From a virus, in the IMG/VR virus record IMGVR_UViG_3300033551_000049, positions 1 through 21,792 of that record: a stretch of 21,792 nt of DNA. One strand, written 5' to 3'. Made by a program: the position numbers and the translations under genes. The notes beneath the pieces were generated by a model. That model had not been told where the DNA came from. It searched no databases and worked only from the letters and a program-made list of their open reading frames with translations. Below, piece after piece: positions 1 to 7,719 of this stretch (the first letter of the stretch is position 1; each line of letters begins with the position of its first letter).

Positions 1-116
1 CATAACTTATTGTTCCAAATGATGAAATTTCTCCGCAAAGAATTTTAGGTGGATTTTAGAAGGCTGATTTTTAAGGGCTGTTCACATTTCTTACTGAATA
101 ATGACTGAGGTGAATA
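1..116. other. short leader upstream of the terminase genes
   Basis: No complete gene is visible in this stretch. Frame 1 is open from the window edge to a TAG at 46-48 and could be the last residues of an upstream gene, but 15 codons are too few to judge. The stretch is AT-rich. I find no convincing -35/-10 pair. A GAGGTG at about 107-112 lies just before the ATG at 117 and is the likely ribosome binding site of the small terminase. The 9-base word TGAATAATG occurs twice here (95-103 and 111-119), the second copy overlapping the start codon. Confidence 0.4.
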
Positions 117-524
117 ATGGCTGGTCGGCATAGACAACCCACTTCAATTCTCGAAGCAAGAGGTACATTTAAGCATGATAAGTGGCGGGAACGTCCTTTT
201 GAGCCAGATACGGGGTTGGGGGTGGGTCCACCACCGATGCACCTACCGTTGAAGGTGCGTAAAATATGGAATGAAACACTTGAAAACTGTGCTCCAGGGG
301 TGTTCCAGTCTAGTGATAAGGGGGTTCTAGAAGCATACTGTAAATCGTTCCATAGGTTCCGCACCGAAGAGGAATTGGATCTCAATCTGATCGACAGGCT
401 TTTGCGGTTCTGGATGCAGTTTGGTATGACTCCAGCCGCGCGTTCTCAGATCATTGTCAAGAAGATGCAGGCCCAACGTGAAGAAGAACCAATCAAGCAA
501 GGTCTCAAGAAATTCGTTGCCTGA
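117..524 (+). CDS. terS: phage terminase small subunit, P27-like
   Basis: Predicted DNA-recognition subunit of the packaging motor, which binds phage DNA and loads it onto the large terminase. The 135-aa protein has the order typical of the P27 small-terminase family as I know it: a basic N-terminus ending near a Gly-Thr, a Pro-rich stretch around residues 38-45 (GVGPPPMHLP), a W-containing helix (residues about 50-58), a central helix with D-KGVLEAYC, and a C-terminal helix with GMTPAARSQI, where P27 proteins usually carry an LTP-S-R motif. The start at 117 has a GAGGTG 4-5 bases upstream. The large terminase follows at once with overlapping reading frames, the usual packaging pair. The assignment rests on motif pattern and position, since small terminases diverge strongly. 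Confidence 0.82.
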   Translation: MAGRHRQPTSILEARGTFKHDKWRERPFEPDTGLGVGPPPMHLPLKVRKIWNETLENCAPGVFQSSDKGVLEAYCKSFHRFRTEEELDLNLIDRLLRFWMQFGMTPAARSQIIVKKMQAQREEEPIKQGLKKFVA

Positions 525-2214
525 CGCAGTAACTGAGTACGCTCAGTCTGTCGTCAACGGCACAATTTTGGCGGGACCACACGTCCGTGACGCGTGCAAA
601 CGTCATCTGCGTGATTTAATAAATGGCCCAGACCGGGGTCTGCGCTGGGACCCCGCCGCAGCACAGTTAACGTTCGAGTTCTATGAGGAAGTGCTCTGCC
701 TAAATGGCGGAGAGTTCGAAGGTAAGCCTTTCCAGCTCGAACCATCACAGAAATTCATCATCGGCTCACTTTTTGGCTGGTTTAACACTGATGATGGCTC
801 CCGGCGCTTCCGGGTTGCGTACATAGAGGAAGGTAAAGGCAACGGCAAGTCGCCATTGGTAGCCGGCATTGGCCTTAAAATGTTGGTGGCCGACAAAGAG
901 CCGCGTGCTGAAATCTACGCCGTGGCAACAAAGCGCGACCAAGCACAAGTGCTCTTTCGTGATGCGGTAGCGATGAAGCAGTTGTCGCCGCTCCTTGATG
1001 GTCCGCTCAAAACCACAGGTGGCCGTGGTCGTGAGTGGAACATTTCCTTTGAGCAAACGGGCTCATTCTTCCGCACGCTGGCTAGCGATGATGCGCAGTC
1101 CGGCCCGCGTCCGCATTGTGCTCTGATCGATGAGGTGCACGAACACAAGACCGGCCTGATGGTGGAAATGATGCGGGCGGGTGTAAAGGGCCGTCGGCAG
1201 GCGATGATTGTGATGATTACCAACAGCGGCACCGATAAGGAGTCGGTTTGCTGGCAATATCACGAGTATGCCGCCAATATTTGCTCTGGTATTTTGGAAG
1301 ATGATGCCTTCTTTGGCTATGTCTGCGCACTGGATGAGAAGGACGAGCCGTTTGAGGATGAGGCGTGCTGGGTTAAGGCCAATCCGCTGTTGGGCGTTTC
1401 CATTAAGCGACGCTATCTGCAAGACCAGATTCGGGAAGCGCGTGGGATGCCCAGCAAGGAAGCCCGCGTGCGGCGGCTTAACTTCTGTCAATGGACAGAG
1501 GCCACAGACCCACTGTTCAGCCCTGATCTAATTAAGGCCACGCAAGAAGAATACGACGAAGAGCTTCTGCTGGGCAGAAAGTGCTATGGCGGCTTAGACC
1601 TTTCCAGCACGTCAGACCTTACAGCGTTTGTTCTGCTCTTCGCGCCGAATGATCAGGACGATAAATGGAGGCAAAAGGCCTGGTTTTGGCTCCCGCAGGC
1701 CACATTGGATAACAAGGAGCGCCTCAAGAAATATCCAATCCATATGCCGGTTTGGCGCGCGGCTGGCTGGATTGAGACTACGCGCGGCGCGGCAATCAGC
1801 AAACTGCACGTGCTTAAGCGGTTGGTGGAGTGCCACGAGAAGTTTGCCATTCAGTCAATCGCATATGATCGCTGGCGTATTGAGGACCTGAAGATACTGA
1901 TGTCTGATGCCGGTGCGAAGTTGCCTCTTGAGCCGTATGGCCAAGGGTTTAAGGATATGGCACCGGCGGTGGACGAGTACGAACGGCTCCTCATTTCTGA
2001 TGAGCTGCGGCATGATGGCAATCCTGTCATGACGTGGAATATGTCTTGCGTTGTGGTAGAAACCGACCCAGCAGGCAACCGTAAGCCGACCAAGGAGCGT
2101 TCTACTGGGCGCATTGACGGTGCGGTAGCTGCTATTATGGCTGCTGGTCGCAGTAAACCCAAGCCGGAACCGAAGTACCAAACTCTGTTTCTTGGAAGTG
2201 AGAGTAAAAAATGA
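478..2214 (+). CDS. terL: phage terminase large subunit
   Basis: Packaging ATPase and nuclease that pumps DNA into the prohead and cuts the concatemer. With the GTG start at 478 it is 578 aa. The N-terminal ATPase shows a Walker A, GKGNGKS, at residues 119-125 and a Walker B, CALIDEVHEH, with D218 and E219. The C-terminal RNase H-like nuclease shows YGGLDLSSTSDL with D374 and a late acidic residue D547 in IDGAVAA. This is the HK97/Terminase_1 style. The start is uncertain. The frame is open from a TTG at 454 (71 bases inside terS); GTG at 478 has an AGG 6 bases upstream; TTG at 517 would give the family-like beginning PDAVTEYAQSVV with only an 8-base overlap. The stop overlaps the next ATG (ATGA at 2211-2214), which implies translational coupling. 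Confidence 0.95.
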   Translation: MKKNQSSKVSRNSLPDAVTEYAQSVVNGTILAGPHVRDACKRHLRDLINGPDRGLRWDPAAAQLTFEFYEEVLCLNGGEFEGKPFQLEPSQKFIIGSLFGWFNTDDGSRRFRVAYIEEGKGNGKSPLVAGIGLKMLVADKEPRAEIYAVATKRDQAQVLFRDAVAMKQLSPLLDGPLKTTGGRGREWNISFEQTGSFFRTLASDDAQSGPRPHCALIDEVHEHKTGLMVEMMRAGVKGRRQAMIVMITNSGTDKESVCWQYHEYAANICSGILEDDAFFGYVCALDEKDEPFEDEACWVKANPLLGVSIKRRYLQDQIREARGMPSKEARVRRLNFCQWTEATDPLFSPDLIKATQEEYDEELLLGRKCYGGLDLSSTSDLTAFVLLFAPNDQDDKWRQKAWFWLPQATLDNKERLKKYPIHMPVWRAAGWIETTRGAAISKLHVLKRLVECHEKFAIQSIAYDRWRIEDLKILMSDAGAKLPLEPYGQGFKDMAPAVDEYERLLISDELRHDGNPVMTWNMSCVVVETDPAGNRKPTKERSTGRIDGAVAAIMAAGRSKPKPEPKYQTLFLGSESKK

Positions 2215-2432
2215 GTGTTCTGACTGGCAATCAACTTGGCACCTTGCTCGGAAAAGCCTTGGATCTGGATTTGAAGTTGGTTCGAAGCATTACCGTGCAT
2301 TGCAACACAGGTGATCTGGCTGTGGTGACTGTTGAGCGTTTGGTGCGCGGCGTTGATGCAGACAGACTAAATGCCGTGCTAGAGCAATATGAGCTTTCAC
2401 CTAAAGTTGACGGCAATGCCAACAAATCCTAA
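2211..2432 (+). CDS. small conserved-looking phage protein, function unknown
   Basis: 73-aa protein whose ATG overlaps the terL stop (ATGA), so it is probably translated by coupling from terL. The sequence is a mixed alpha/beta type with a central stretch LVRSITVHCNTGDLAVVTVE that reads like two beta strands, followed by an acidic and then polar tail. There is no signal peptide, membrane segment or metal-binding motif. Small genes of this size between terL and the head genes are common in HK97-type phages and are usually unassigned. I do not recognise a specific function. It is more likely real than a chance frame because of its exact coupling and the compact layout. Confidence 0.7.
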   Translation: MSVLTGNQLGTLLGKALDLDLKLVRSITVHCNTGDLAVVTVERLVRGVDADRLNAVLEQYELSPKVDGNANKS

Positions 2433-2697
2433 TCCGTGTCCTAGCTATAAACCCCCTCCACCTCCACCACCTCCAAAAATGAGCTTCAACGGCATTGGTT
2501 ACTTGGCACCCCTTTCCAGGAGTTTCGCTATGCGACCGCGTTGCGCTTACTGCGGTCGCTCCGCATCAGTAGATGGCAACTGTCCCGGTTGCGGTGCTCC
2601 ACTGGAGCCACCTGCCCAATACATCGACGTTACCTGTCTCGCCTCAACGCAGCGTGAGTATGTACCTGTAATTCCGCAGCCCGAAGTGAAGGAGTAA
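2416..2697 (+). CDS. small zinc-ribbon protein with a polyproline tract
   Basis: From the ATG at 2416 this is a 93-aa protein; the frame is also open from an ATG at 2389. Its C-terminal part carries two CxxC knuckles, CAYCG and CPGCG, 13 residues apart from the first Cys of one to the first Cys of the other. This is a typical zinc ribbon, expected to bind one zinc and act structurally or in protein or nucleic-acid contact. The N-terminal part holds eight consecutive prolines, encoded at about 2453-2476. The start is open. Neither upstream ATG has a good Shine-Dalgarno, but CCAGGAG at 2516-2522 sits 7 bases before an in-frame ATG at 2530, which would give a compact 55-aa zinc ribbon (MRPRCAYCG...). 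The end is firm: AAGGAG of the next gene lies within the last codons. Confidence 0.7.
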   Translation: MPTNPNPCPSYKPPPPPPPPKMSFNGIGYLAPLSRSFAMRPRCAYCGRSASVDGNCPGCGAPLEPPAQYIDVTCLASTQREYVPVIPQPEVKE

Positions 2698-2700
2698 GCA

Positions 2701-4638
2701 ATGGAAACACGTGCGTGGTCTACCTTAACCATCAAATCGTTTGATGAGAATAAGCGAACGTTCACCGGCATAGCGACCACGCCGGTCACCGATCGACAGG
2801 AAGATATTGTTGATCCAAAGGGTGGCATTTTCACGTTGCCTCTTTCGTTTTTGTATCATCACGATAGCAAGCAACCAATTGGATTGATTACTAAAGCACT
2901 GGTTACCAGTGCTGGCATTCAGATCGAAGGCTATGTTGAGCGAGTAGAGGCTCCGGCAACGTTGAAAGAGCGATTTGATGTTGCGTGGACGGAGATGAAG
3001 CTTGGCATTTTGCGCGGCCTTTCGGTTGGATTTAAGGCGCTCGAGGTGGAACGCATTAAGGATTCGTTTGGGTATCACATCAAGAAGTGGAATTGGTTTG
3101 AACTGTCGGCGGTAACAATTCCTGCCAATCAGGAAGCCACGATTTTAACCGTTAAGTCTATGGACGAAATGCAGATGCGCTCCGCGTCAGGAGCTATGCA
3201 TCATAGCAACGTCCAACCATCTCCGGGCGTCGCCGGCAAATCTGGAAGAGGGAATCAAATGAAGACGTTACAGGAAGAGATTCAAGATGCTGCGAACAAG
3301 CGGGCGTCGAACATGGCGCGTGCTGAAGAGATTTCCAGCGCGACGCAAGGCGGTACGATGGATGAGGCTCAGCAAGAAGAGTATGACACTCTGATTTCTG
3401 AGATCAAGTCCATTGACAAGGACATTGTTCGCAAAAAGGAACTGCAAGTCCTGAAGGCGACGGAAGCTGTTCCGATTACGCCCGCGGCAGTAGCGACGCC
3501 AGTGGCCGCTGCGGAAACGCGGAATACTCCGGTGGCACCTACGCCGCGCGTGGAATGGGGTAAGTCTCGGCTGGCCAAAGGGATGGGCTTTACGCGCCTG
3601 TCGATTTGTCTGGCAAAGGCCAAGGGTGACAGCGCTCTGGCGATGGAATATGCCAAGGGCTATCGGGATACGCCGGAAGTGGAGCAGGCCGTGCGAGCCG
3701 CGATTTATGCTAAGGCGGCTGTTGCGGCAGGCACCACAACCGACACAACTTGGGCTGCTCCTCTGGTAGTTTACCAGAGTCTTGCGTCAGAGTATGTGGA
3801 GCTGCTGCGCCCTGCGACGATCATCGGGAAGATTCCGGGGATCCGCAATGTGCCGTTCAATGTTAGCATTCCGCGCACAACTGCAGGCACGACATCACAG
3901 TGGGTGGGTGAAGATGATCCTAAGCCAGTTTCGCGCATGTCGCTGGAAACGATCACCCTTGGCCACAACAAGATCGCGACCATTGTCGTGCTGTCGGAAG
4001 AACTGGTGCAAGACTCCTCGCCTGCTGCGGAGGGGCTTGTTCAGGCTGACATGCTGGCGTCGATTGCGGCATACAGCGACGCGCAGTTCATCGACCCAAC
4101 GGTTGCCGCGTCTGGCACTATCCGTCCGGCGTCGATTACCAATGGCCTGACGACCCACAACATGACTGGTACTGCTGTTGCCAACGTTATCACCGACATG
4201 CAAACGCTGATGGGTGATCTCGTGGCTGCGAATATTCCGTTTACTGACGTTGTTTGGGTGATGCATCCGCGCTCGGCACTGTATCTAAGCGGGCTGCTGT
4301 CGCCGCTGGGTACTGCGCAATTCCCGGGCATTAACGTCAATGGTGGAACGTTCTTTGGTTTCCCGGTGATTACCAGCGCATCTGTTCCGATTGACACTGG
4401 TGCTGATACTTACATTATCCTGATTGCTGGGTCTGAGATTCTGCTTGCAGAGTCTGGCATGATGGTTGATGTATCGCGGGAAGCCAGTGTGCAGATGGAC
4501 AGCGCACCAAGCGATTCTGCAGCGAGTCTGATTAGCTTGTGGCAGAAGAACCTTGTTGGGCTGCGTGCGGAACGGCGCATCAGCTATCGCCGTCGGCGTG
4601 ATGCTGGTGTAAGCGTTCTGAAAGCAGTTAGCTACTGA
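2701..4638 (+). CDS. prohead protease fused to HK97-type major capsid protein
   Basis: A 645-aa fusion of maturation protease and capsid subunit. Residues 1-160 match the HK97 prohead-protease (U35/S78) pattern: TGIATTPVTDRQEDIVDPKG near 22-41, a candidate catalytic His in LYHHDSKQPIG (H53 or H54), a candidate nucleophile Ser in GILRGLSVGF (S108), and FELSAVTIPANQEA at 133-146. Residues about 187-250 are charged and helical, like the scaffolding delta domain removed on maturation. A Ala/Pro/Thr-rich linker (about 252-283) precedes the HK97 fold, including ATIIGKIPG, GEDDPKP, IATIVVLSEELVQDS, MHPRSALYL and FFGFPVITS. AAGGAG at 2689-2694 supports the start. A second strong start inside the gene (ATG 3259, residue 187) could make free capsid protein of 459 aa. 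Confidence 0.93.
   Translation: METRAWSTLTIKSFDENKRTFTGIATTPVTDRQEDIVDPKGGIFTLPLSFLYHHDSKQPIGLITKALVTSAGIQIEGYVERVEAPATLKERFDVAWTEMKLGILRGLSVGFKALEVERIKDSFGYHIKKWNWFELSAVTIPANQEATILTVKSMDEMQMRSASGAMHHSNVQPSPGVAGKSGRGNQMKTLQEEIQDAANKRASNMARAEEISSATQGGTMDEAQQEEYDTLISEIKSIDKDIVRKKELQVLKATEAVPITPAAVATPVAAAETRNTPVAPTPRVEWGKSRLAKGMGFTRLSICLAKAKGDSALAMEYAKGYRDTPEVEQAVRAAIYAKAAVAAGTTTDTTWAAPLVVYQSLASEYVELLRPATIIGKIPGIRNVPFNVSIPRTTAGTTSQWVGEDDPKPVSRMSLETITLGHNKIATIVVLSEELVQDSSPAAEGLVQADMLASIAAYSDAQFIDPTVAASGTIRPASITNGLTTHNMTGTAVANVITDMQTLMGDLVAANIPFTDVVWVMHPRSALYLSGLLSPLGTAQFPGINVNGGTFFGFPVITSASVPIDTGADTYIILIAGSEILLAESGMMVDVSREASVQMDSAPSDSAASLISLWQKNLVGLRAERRISYRRRRDAGVSVLKAVSY
3246..3261 (+). promoter_or_regulatory. 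candidate internal ribosome binding site and start for free capsid protein
   Basis: The sequence GAAGAGGG ends at 3252 and is followed by a 6-base spacer and an in-frame ATG at 3259-3261 (residue 187 of the fusion). The GAGG core and the spacing are as good as those of the recognised genes here. The position is where an unfused HK97 capsid gene would begin: MKTLQEEIQDAANKR opens a charged, helical delta-like domain. Initiation here would yield a 459-aa capsid precursor in excess over the fused form. Seen directly: motif, spacing and frame. Inferred: that it is used. Confidence 0.45.
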
Positions 4639-4646
4639 GGACCATG

Positions 4647-4859
4647 ATGAGCACCGAAAAGACGGTGCGCCTAACAGCAACCGTGCGTCAGATTTATGGC
4701 TTACGGTTGCTGCTTCCAGGCGATGAATTTTCTGTAAACGAGAGGGTCGCAAAGGCACTAGTGCGTATGCATTTTGCTGCACCAGTTGCTGAAGAAGAAG
4801 AAAAACCCAAACGTCGGCAATACCAACGTCGTGATATGACAGCAGAAGGTACTGAATGA
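4647..4859 (+). CDS. small head-region protein with acidic-then-basic tail, function unknown
   Basis: 70-aa protein. The frame has two adjacent ATGs, at 4644 and 4647; the GAGG at 4637-4640, inside the capsid stop region, is 6 bases from the second, so 4647 is preferred. It has a beta-rich core with LLLPGDEFSVNERVAKALVRM followed by EEEEKPKRR and a C-terminal QRRDM motif. I recall short phage proteins near head genes with the same plan (a GD-F-V--R-A--L core and a basic RRDM-type tail), but none with a known role that I can name. It could be a head or connector accessory protein. The stop overlaps the portal start (ATGA at 4856-4859). Confidence 0.68.
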   Translation: MSTEKTVRLTATVRQIYGLRLLLPGDEFSVNERVAKALVRMHFAAPVAEEEEKPKRRQYQRRDMTAEGTE

Positions 4860-6247
4860 ACTTGCTCGGATATCAAATCACGAAGGCGGCACCGCCAACA
4901 GCCACGCCTGTGCCATCACCATCACGAAGCAGGACGCTTTTCCAGACTGTTCGGGAAAGTTTCACTGGTGCTTGGCAAAGGAATGTGGAGGTGGAATCAA
5001 CAGAGAATTTGTTGGCGTTCTCTGCTGTTTATTCCTGTATATCGTTGATTTCTGATGATATCAGCAAATTACGCATTAAGCTGGTAGCGCAGGATGATGA
5101 TAATATTTGGAATGAAATTGATGGGTTTTCGCCTTACAATGCGGTGCTGATAAAGCCGAACAGATTTCAAACGCGCATTCAGTTTTTGTCGCAATGGATT
5201 ACATCCAAGCTTATGTATGGCAATACATACATACTTAAGGGCGATTATGATTTGCGCGGAATAGTTACTGGATTGTATATCCTCGATCCACGATTGGTGA
5301 CTCCGCTTGTTGCTGATGATGGCAGTGTTTGGTATCAGCTGCGTCGTGACTACCTTACTGGAGTCAATAAGGATATTACAATTCCAGCAAGTGAGATCAT
5401 TCATGATCGTGCTATTTGCCTATTTCACCCACTGATGGGTGTTTCTCCAATCTTTGCGTGTGGAATTACGACGACGCAAGGTCGTAAGATTCAGCAAAAC
5501 AGCGCCAAATTCTTTGAAAACATGTCGAGGCCGTCTGGTCAGTTGACTGCGCCAGGTGAAATTAGCACATCAACGGCGGAAAGGCTGAAGCGGGAGTTTG
5601 AAGAGAATTTTAGCGGCGGCAACATTGGGCGCATGTTTGTTGGTGGTGATGGCCTTAAATACGAAGGCTTTACCATTCCGCCAGTAGAAGCTCAGATGAT
5701 TGAGCAACTTGAATGGACGGTGCAAGACGTGGCGCGGTGCTTTCACGTGCCACTGCACAAGATTGGCGCAGGGCAAAATGTTACATTTTCCAATATTGCT
5801 GCGCTAAACCAAGACTACTATTCGCAAACGCTGCAAGTGCTGATCGAAGCGATTGAGTTGTTATTGGATGAAGGATTGGCAGTTCCAGCACCAATGGGCA
5901 CGGAATTAGACTTGGAAGGATTGCTACGGATGGATCCGCTGGCCCGTGCTGAAGTGAATCAGAAGAATGTTACATCTGGTGTGTGGGCACCGAATGAAGC
6001 GAGATTGATTGACAATCTTAAGCCTGTCACAGGTGGCAATATACCGTTTATGCAAAAGCAAAATGTCCCAATCAGCATTTTGTACAAAACCCCAGTGGAT
6101 GTGCCGCCGTCGCTACCTGCGCCCGCCGTTCCTGTCCCAGTTCCGGAGTTGGCTCCACCACCGACTACGGACAAGGCATTTGACATATTCATGGAAGATG
6201 TTGATGAATATGTTGGGTTACTGCGGAAGGGCTTAATTAAATCATGA
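4856..6247 (+). CDS. phage portal protein, HK97 type
   Basis: Dodecameric vertex protein through which DNA enters and leaves the capsid and onto which the packaging motor docks. The 463-aa length and pattern fit the HK97-type portal family: a conserved opening near residues 51-75 ([20 protein letters not shown]), a second block [17 protein letters not shown]-like acidic and Gly segments ([13 protein letters not shown]), the stem region [17 protein letters not shown], and a crown part with [16 protein letters not shown]. The C-terminus after about residue 415 is a Pro/Val-rich stretch, perhaps a flexible tail, and ends with a short helical segment. It is coupled to the preceding gene by ATGA and to the next gene by ATGA (6244-6247). 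Its position after the capsid gene is unusual, as HK97-type clusters normally run terminase, portal, protease, capsid. Confidence 0.93.
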   Translation: MNLLGYQITKAAPPTATPVPSPSRSRTLFQTVRESFTGAWQRNVEVESTENLLAFSAVYSCISLISDDISKLRIKLVAQDDDNIWNEIDGFSPYNAVLIKPNRFQTRIQFLSQWITSKLMYGNTYILKGDYDLRGIVTGLYILDPRLVTPLVADDGSVWYQLRRDYLTGVNKDITIPASEIIHDRAICLFHPLMGVSPIFACGITTTQGRKIQQNSAKFFENMSRPSGQLTAPGEISTSTAERLKREFEENFSGGNIGRMFVGGDGLKYEGFTIPPVEAQMIEQLEWTVQDVARCFHVPLHKIGAGQNVTFSNIAALNQDYYSQTLQVLIEAIELLLDEGLAVPAPMGTELDLEGLLRMDPLARAEVNQKNVTSGVWAPNEARLIDNLKPVTGGNIPFMQKQNVPISILYKTPVDVPPSLPAPAVPVPVPELAPPPTTDKAFDIFMEDVDEYVGLLRKGLIKS

Positions 6248-7716
6248 GCGGCGAACTCAAGGCCATTGCTGAAAAGTCTGCTGAGATATTCAAGGAGTAC
6301 CTGACGCAGGAATTGCTGCCGTTCCTTGATCGCTTTGAACAAATCGAGGGCAATGCCAAGCAGTTGCAATTGAATTTTGATGCGTTATCTCGCGAACCAG
6401 GCCCACAAGGTCCGCAAGGGGCAAAAGGCATAAATGGTGGATATGGTCCGCAAGGGCTGGCCGGACAAAAGGGCCTGGAAGGTCCGCAAGGCGCAAAAGG
6501 CATGGATGGTGGTGCTGGTGCGCAAGGCCCACAAGGTATCAAGGGATTAATTGGGGAACGTGGTCCGCAAGGCCCACAAGGCACTAAGGGCATAGATGGC
6601 GGCGCTGGCGCGCAGGGTCCACAAGGAGATAAGGGTTTAGATGGCGCTATTGGTGCGCAAGGCGCGCAAGGTTTGGAGGGCAGTGTTGGTGAACAAGGCC
6701 CGCAAGGCGACAAAGGTTTAGATGGTGGCATCGGTGCGCAAGGTCCGCAAGGAGATAAGGGTTTAGATGGACTCGCCGGTCCAGAAGGCGCAGCCGGTCC
6801 GCAAGGCGACAAAGGGCTGGATGGACTCGCCGGTCCAGAAGGCGCAGCCGGTCCGCAAGGTGATAAGGGTTTAGATGGCGGAATTGGCGCGCAAGGTGCT
6901 GTTGGGCCGCAAGGTGATAAAGGTTTGGATGGACTCGCCGGTCCGGAAGGTGCAGCAGGGCCACAAGGTGAGAAAGGGCTGGATGGCACTATTGGTCCGC
7001 AAGGTGAGGCCGGTGTTCAAGGCGATAGGGGTTTTGCTGGTGCACAAGGCGAGAAAGGTTTGGATGGATCTGCTGGCCCACAAGGCGTTGCTGGTCCGCA
7101 AGGGGTTAAAGGGCTGACTGGAGATGCCGGACTGCAAGGTAAAAGTGCTTATGAAATTGCTAAGTCTCATGGATTTGCTGGTAATGAATTGGATTGGTTA
7201 CAATCATTTCGCGGTCCGCAAGGAGTGACAGGACAAAAGGGGGAGGATGGCAAGGATGCAGTTGAACTAAAGATTCTACGCCATATTGACCAGACGCGTA
7301 GTTATCCGCGTGGTACATATGCGTTACACGATGGGGCATTTGTTTACGCGGCGCGGATTACTGGTCCAGTTAAGTCTGGACAGCCAATCGAAGAGGCGGG
7401 CTGGGAAGTGCTGATCGATGGAGAATCTGACTTTGACATTGAGCAAGGTGAAGACTTGCGCACGTTTAAGATGATTCGAACGATGGCAAGCGGCCGCAAA
7501 ATCGAGAAAAGCTTCAAGATTCCTGTTGTGCTGGATCGTGGTATTTGGAAACATGCGAAATATGAGCGTGGCGATGCAGTAACGCGGGATGGTTCGCAGT
7601 GGATTGCTCAGTGTGACACAGAAACAACACCTGGAGATTCGGCGCATTGGCGTCTGGCCATTAAGCGTGGTCGTGATGGTAAAGATACCACTAACGGCAG
7701 CAGCGCGAGGCGCTAA
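6244..7716 (+). CDS. collagen-like virion protein with C-terminal carbohydrate-binding-like modules
   Basis: A 490-aa predicted fibre. Residues 1-50 form a charged helix ([15 protein letters not shown]...LDRFEQIEG), likely a coiled coil that could seed trimerisation. Residues 53-298 are 82 uninterrupted Gly-X-Y triplets, rich in GPQ, GDK and GLD, expected to fold as a collagen triple helix. Then comes [21 protein letters not shown], a short motif I know from phage tail-fibre proteins, then another short Gly-X-Y patch. Two similar beta modules follow, about residues 345-395 and 433-480. The second ([21 protein letters not shown]...[12 protein letters not shown]) resembles the small CBM5/12 chitin-binding fold with aromatic residues at the usual places. 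The start overlaps the portal stop (ATGA). Placement next to the portal suggests a head or neck fibre; a tail fibre is the alternative. Confidence 0.85.
   Translation: MSGELKAIAEKSAEIFKEYLTQELLPFLDRFEQIEGNAKQLQLNFDALSREPGPQGPQGAKGINGGYGPQGLAGQKGLEGPQGAKGMDGGAGAQGPQGIKGLIGERGPQGPQGTKGIDGGAGAQGPQGDKGLDGAIGAQGAQGLEGSVGEQGPQGDKGLDGGIGAQGPQGDKGLDGLAGPEGAAGPQGDKGLDGLAGPEGAAGPQGDKGLDGGIGAQGAVGPQGDKGLDGLAGPEGAAGPQGEKGLDGTIGPQGEAGVQGDRGFAGAQGEKGLDGSAGPQGVAGPQGVKGLTGDAGLQGKSAYEIAKSHGFAGNELDWLQSFRGPQGVTGQKGEDGKDAVELKILRHIDQTRSYPRGTYALHDGAFVYAARITGPVKSGQPIEEAGWEVLIDGESDFDIEQGEDLRTFKMIRTMASGRKIEKSFKIPVVLDRGIWKHAKYERGDAVTRDGSQWIAQCDTETTPGDSAHWRLAIKRGRDGKDTTNGSSARR
6400..7137 (+). repeat. Gly-X-Y collagen repeat region of the 490-aa protein
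   Basis: 82 perfect 9-base triplets without interruption. Within it, 6760-7029 is five consecutive 54-base units (18 residues each, GLD-x-x-GPE/GAQ-GAx-GPQ-GDK/GEK plan). Units 1 (6760-6813) and 2 (6814-6867) are nearly identical at the DNA level, with differences mostly in third codon positions. Unit 4 (6922-6975) has the same residues but more base changes. Such repeats can gain or lose units by slippage without breaking the frame. Confidence 0.9.
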
Positions 7717-7719
7717 TCA

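Noticed and set aside
95-119. TGAATAATG direct repeat before the small terminase as a possible binding site
   Set aside because: Two 9-base copies in AT-rich DNA are weak evidence, and one overlaps the start codon.
4285-4782. 165-aa minus-strand frame over the capsid end
   Set aside because: It is antisense to the well-supported capsid gene and the next small gene, with no ribosome site or recognisable domain.
6538-6561. GLIGER sequence in the first collagen region, close to integrin-binding GLOGER
   Set aside because: One short match in a long repeat is expected by chance. Hydroxyproline is absent in phage proteins and the host is a bacterium.
6237-6989. 250-aa open frame on the minus strand, rich in Pro, Ser and Cys
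   Set aside because: It is the mirror of the collagen repeat: Gly-X-Y codons read backwards give Pro/Ser/Cys repeats with no stops. It has no independent ribosome site or domain.
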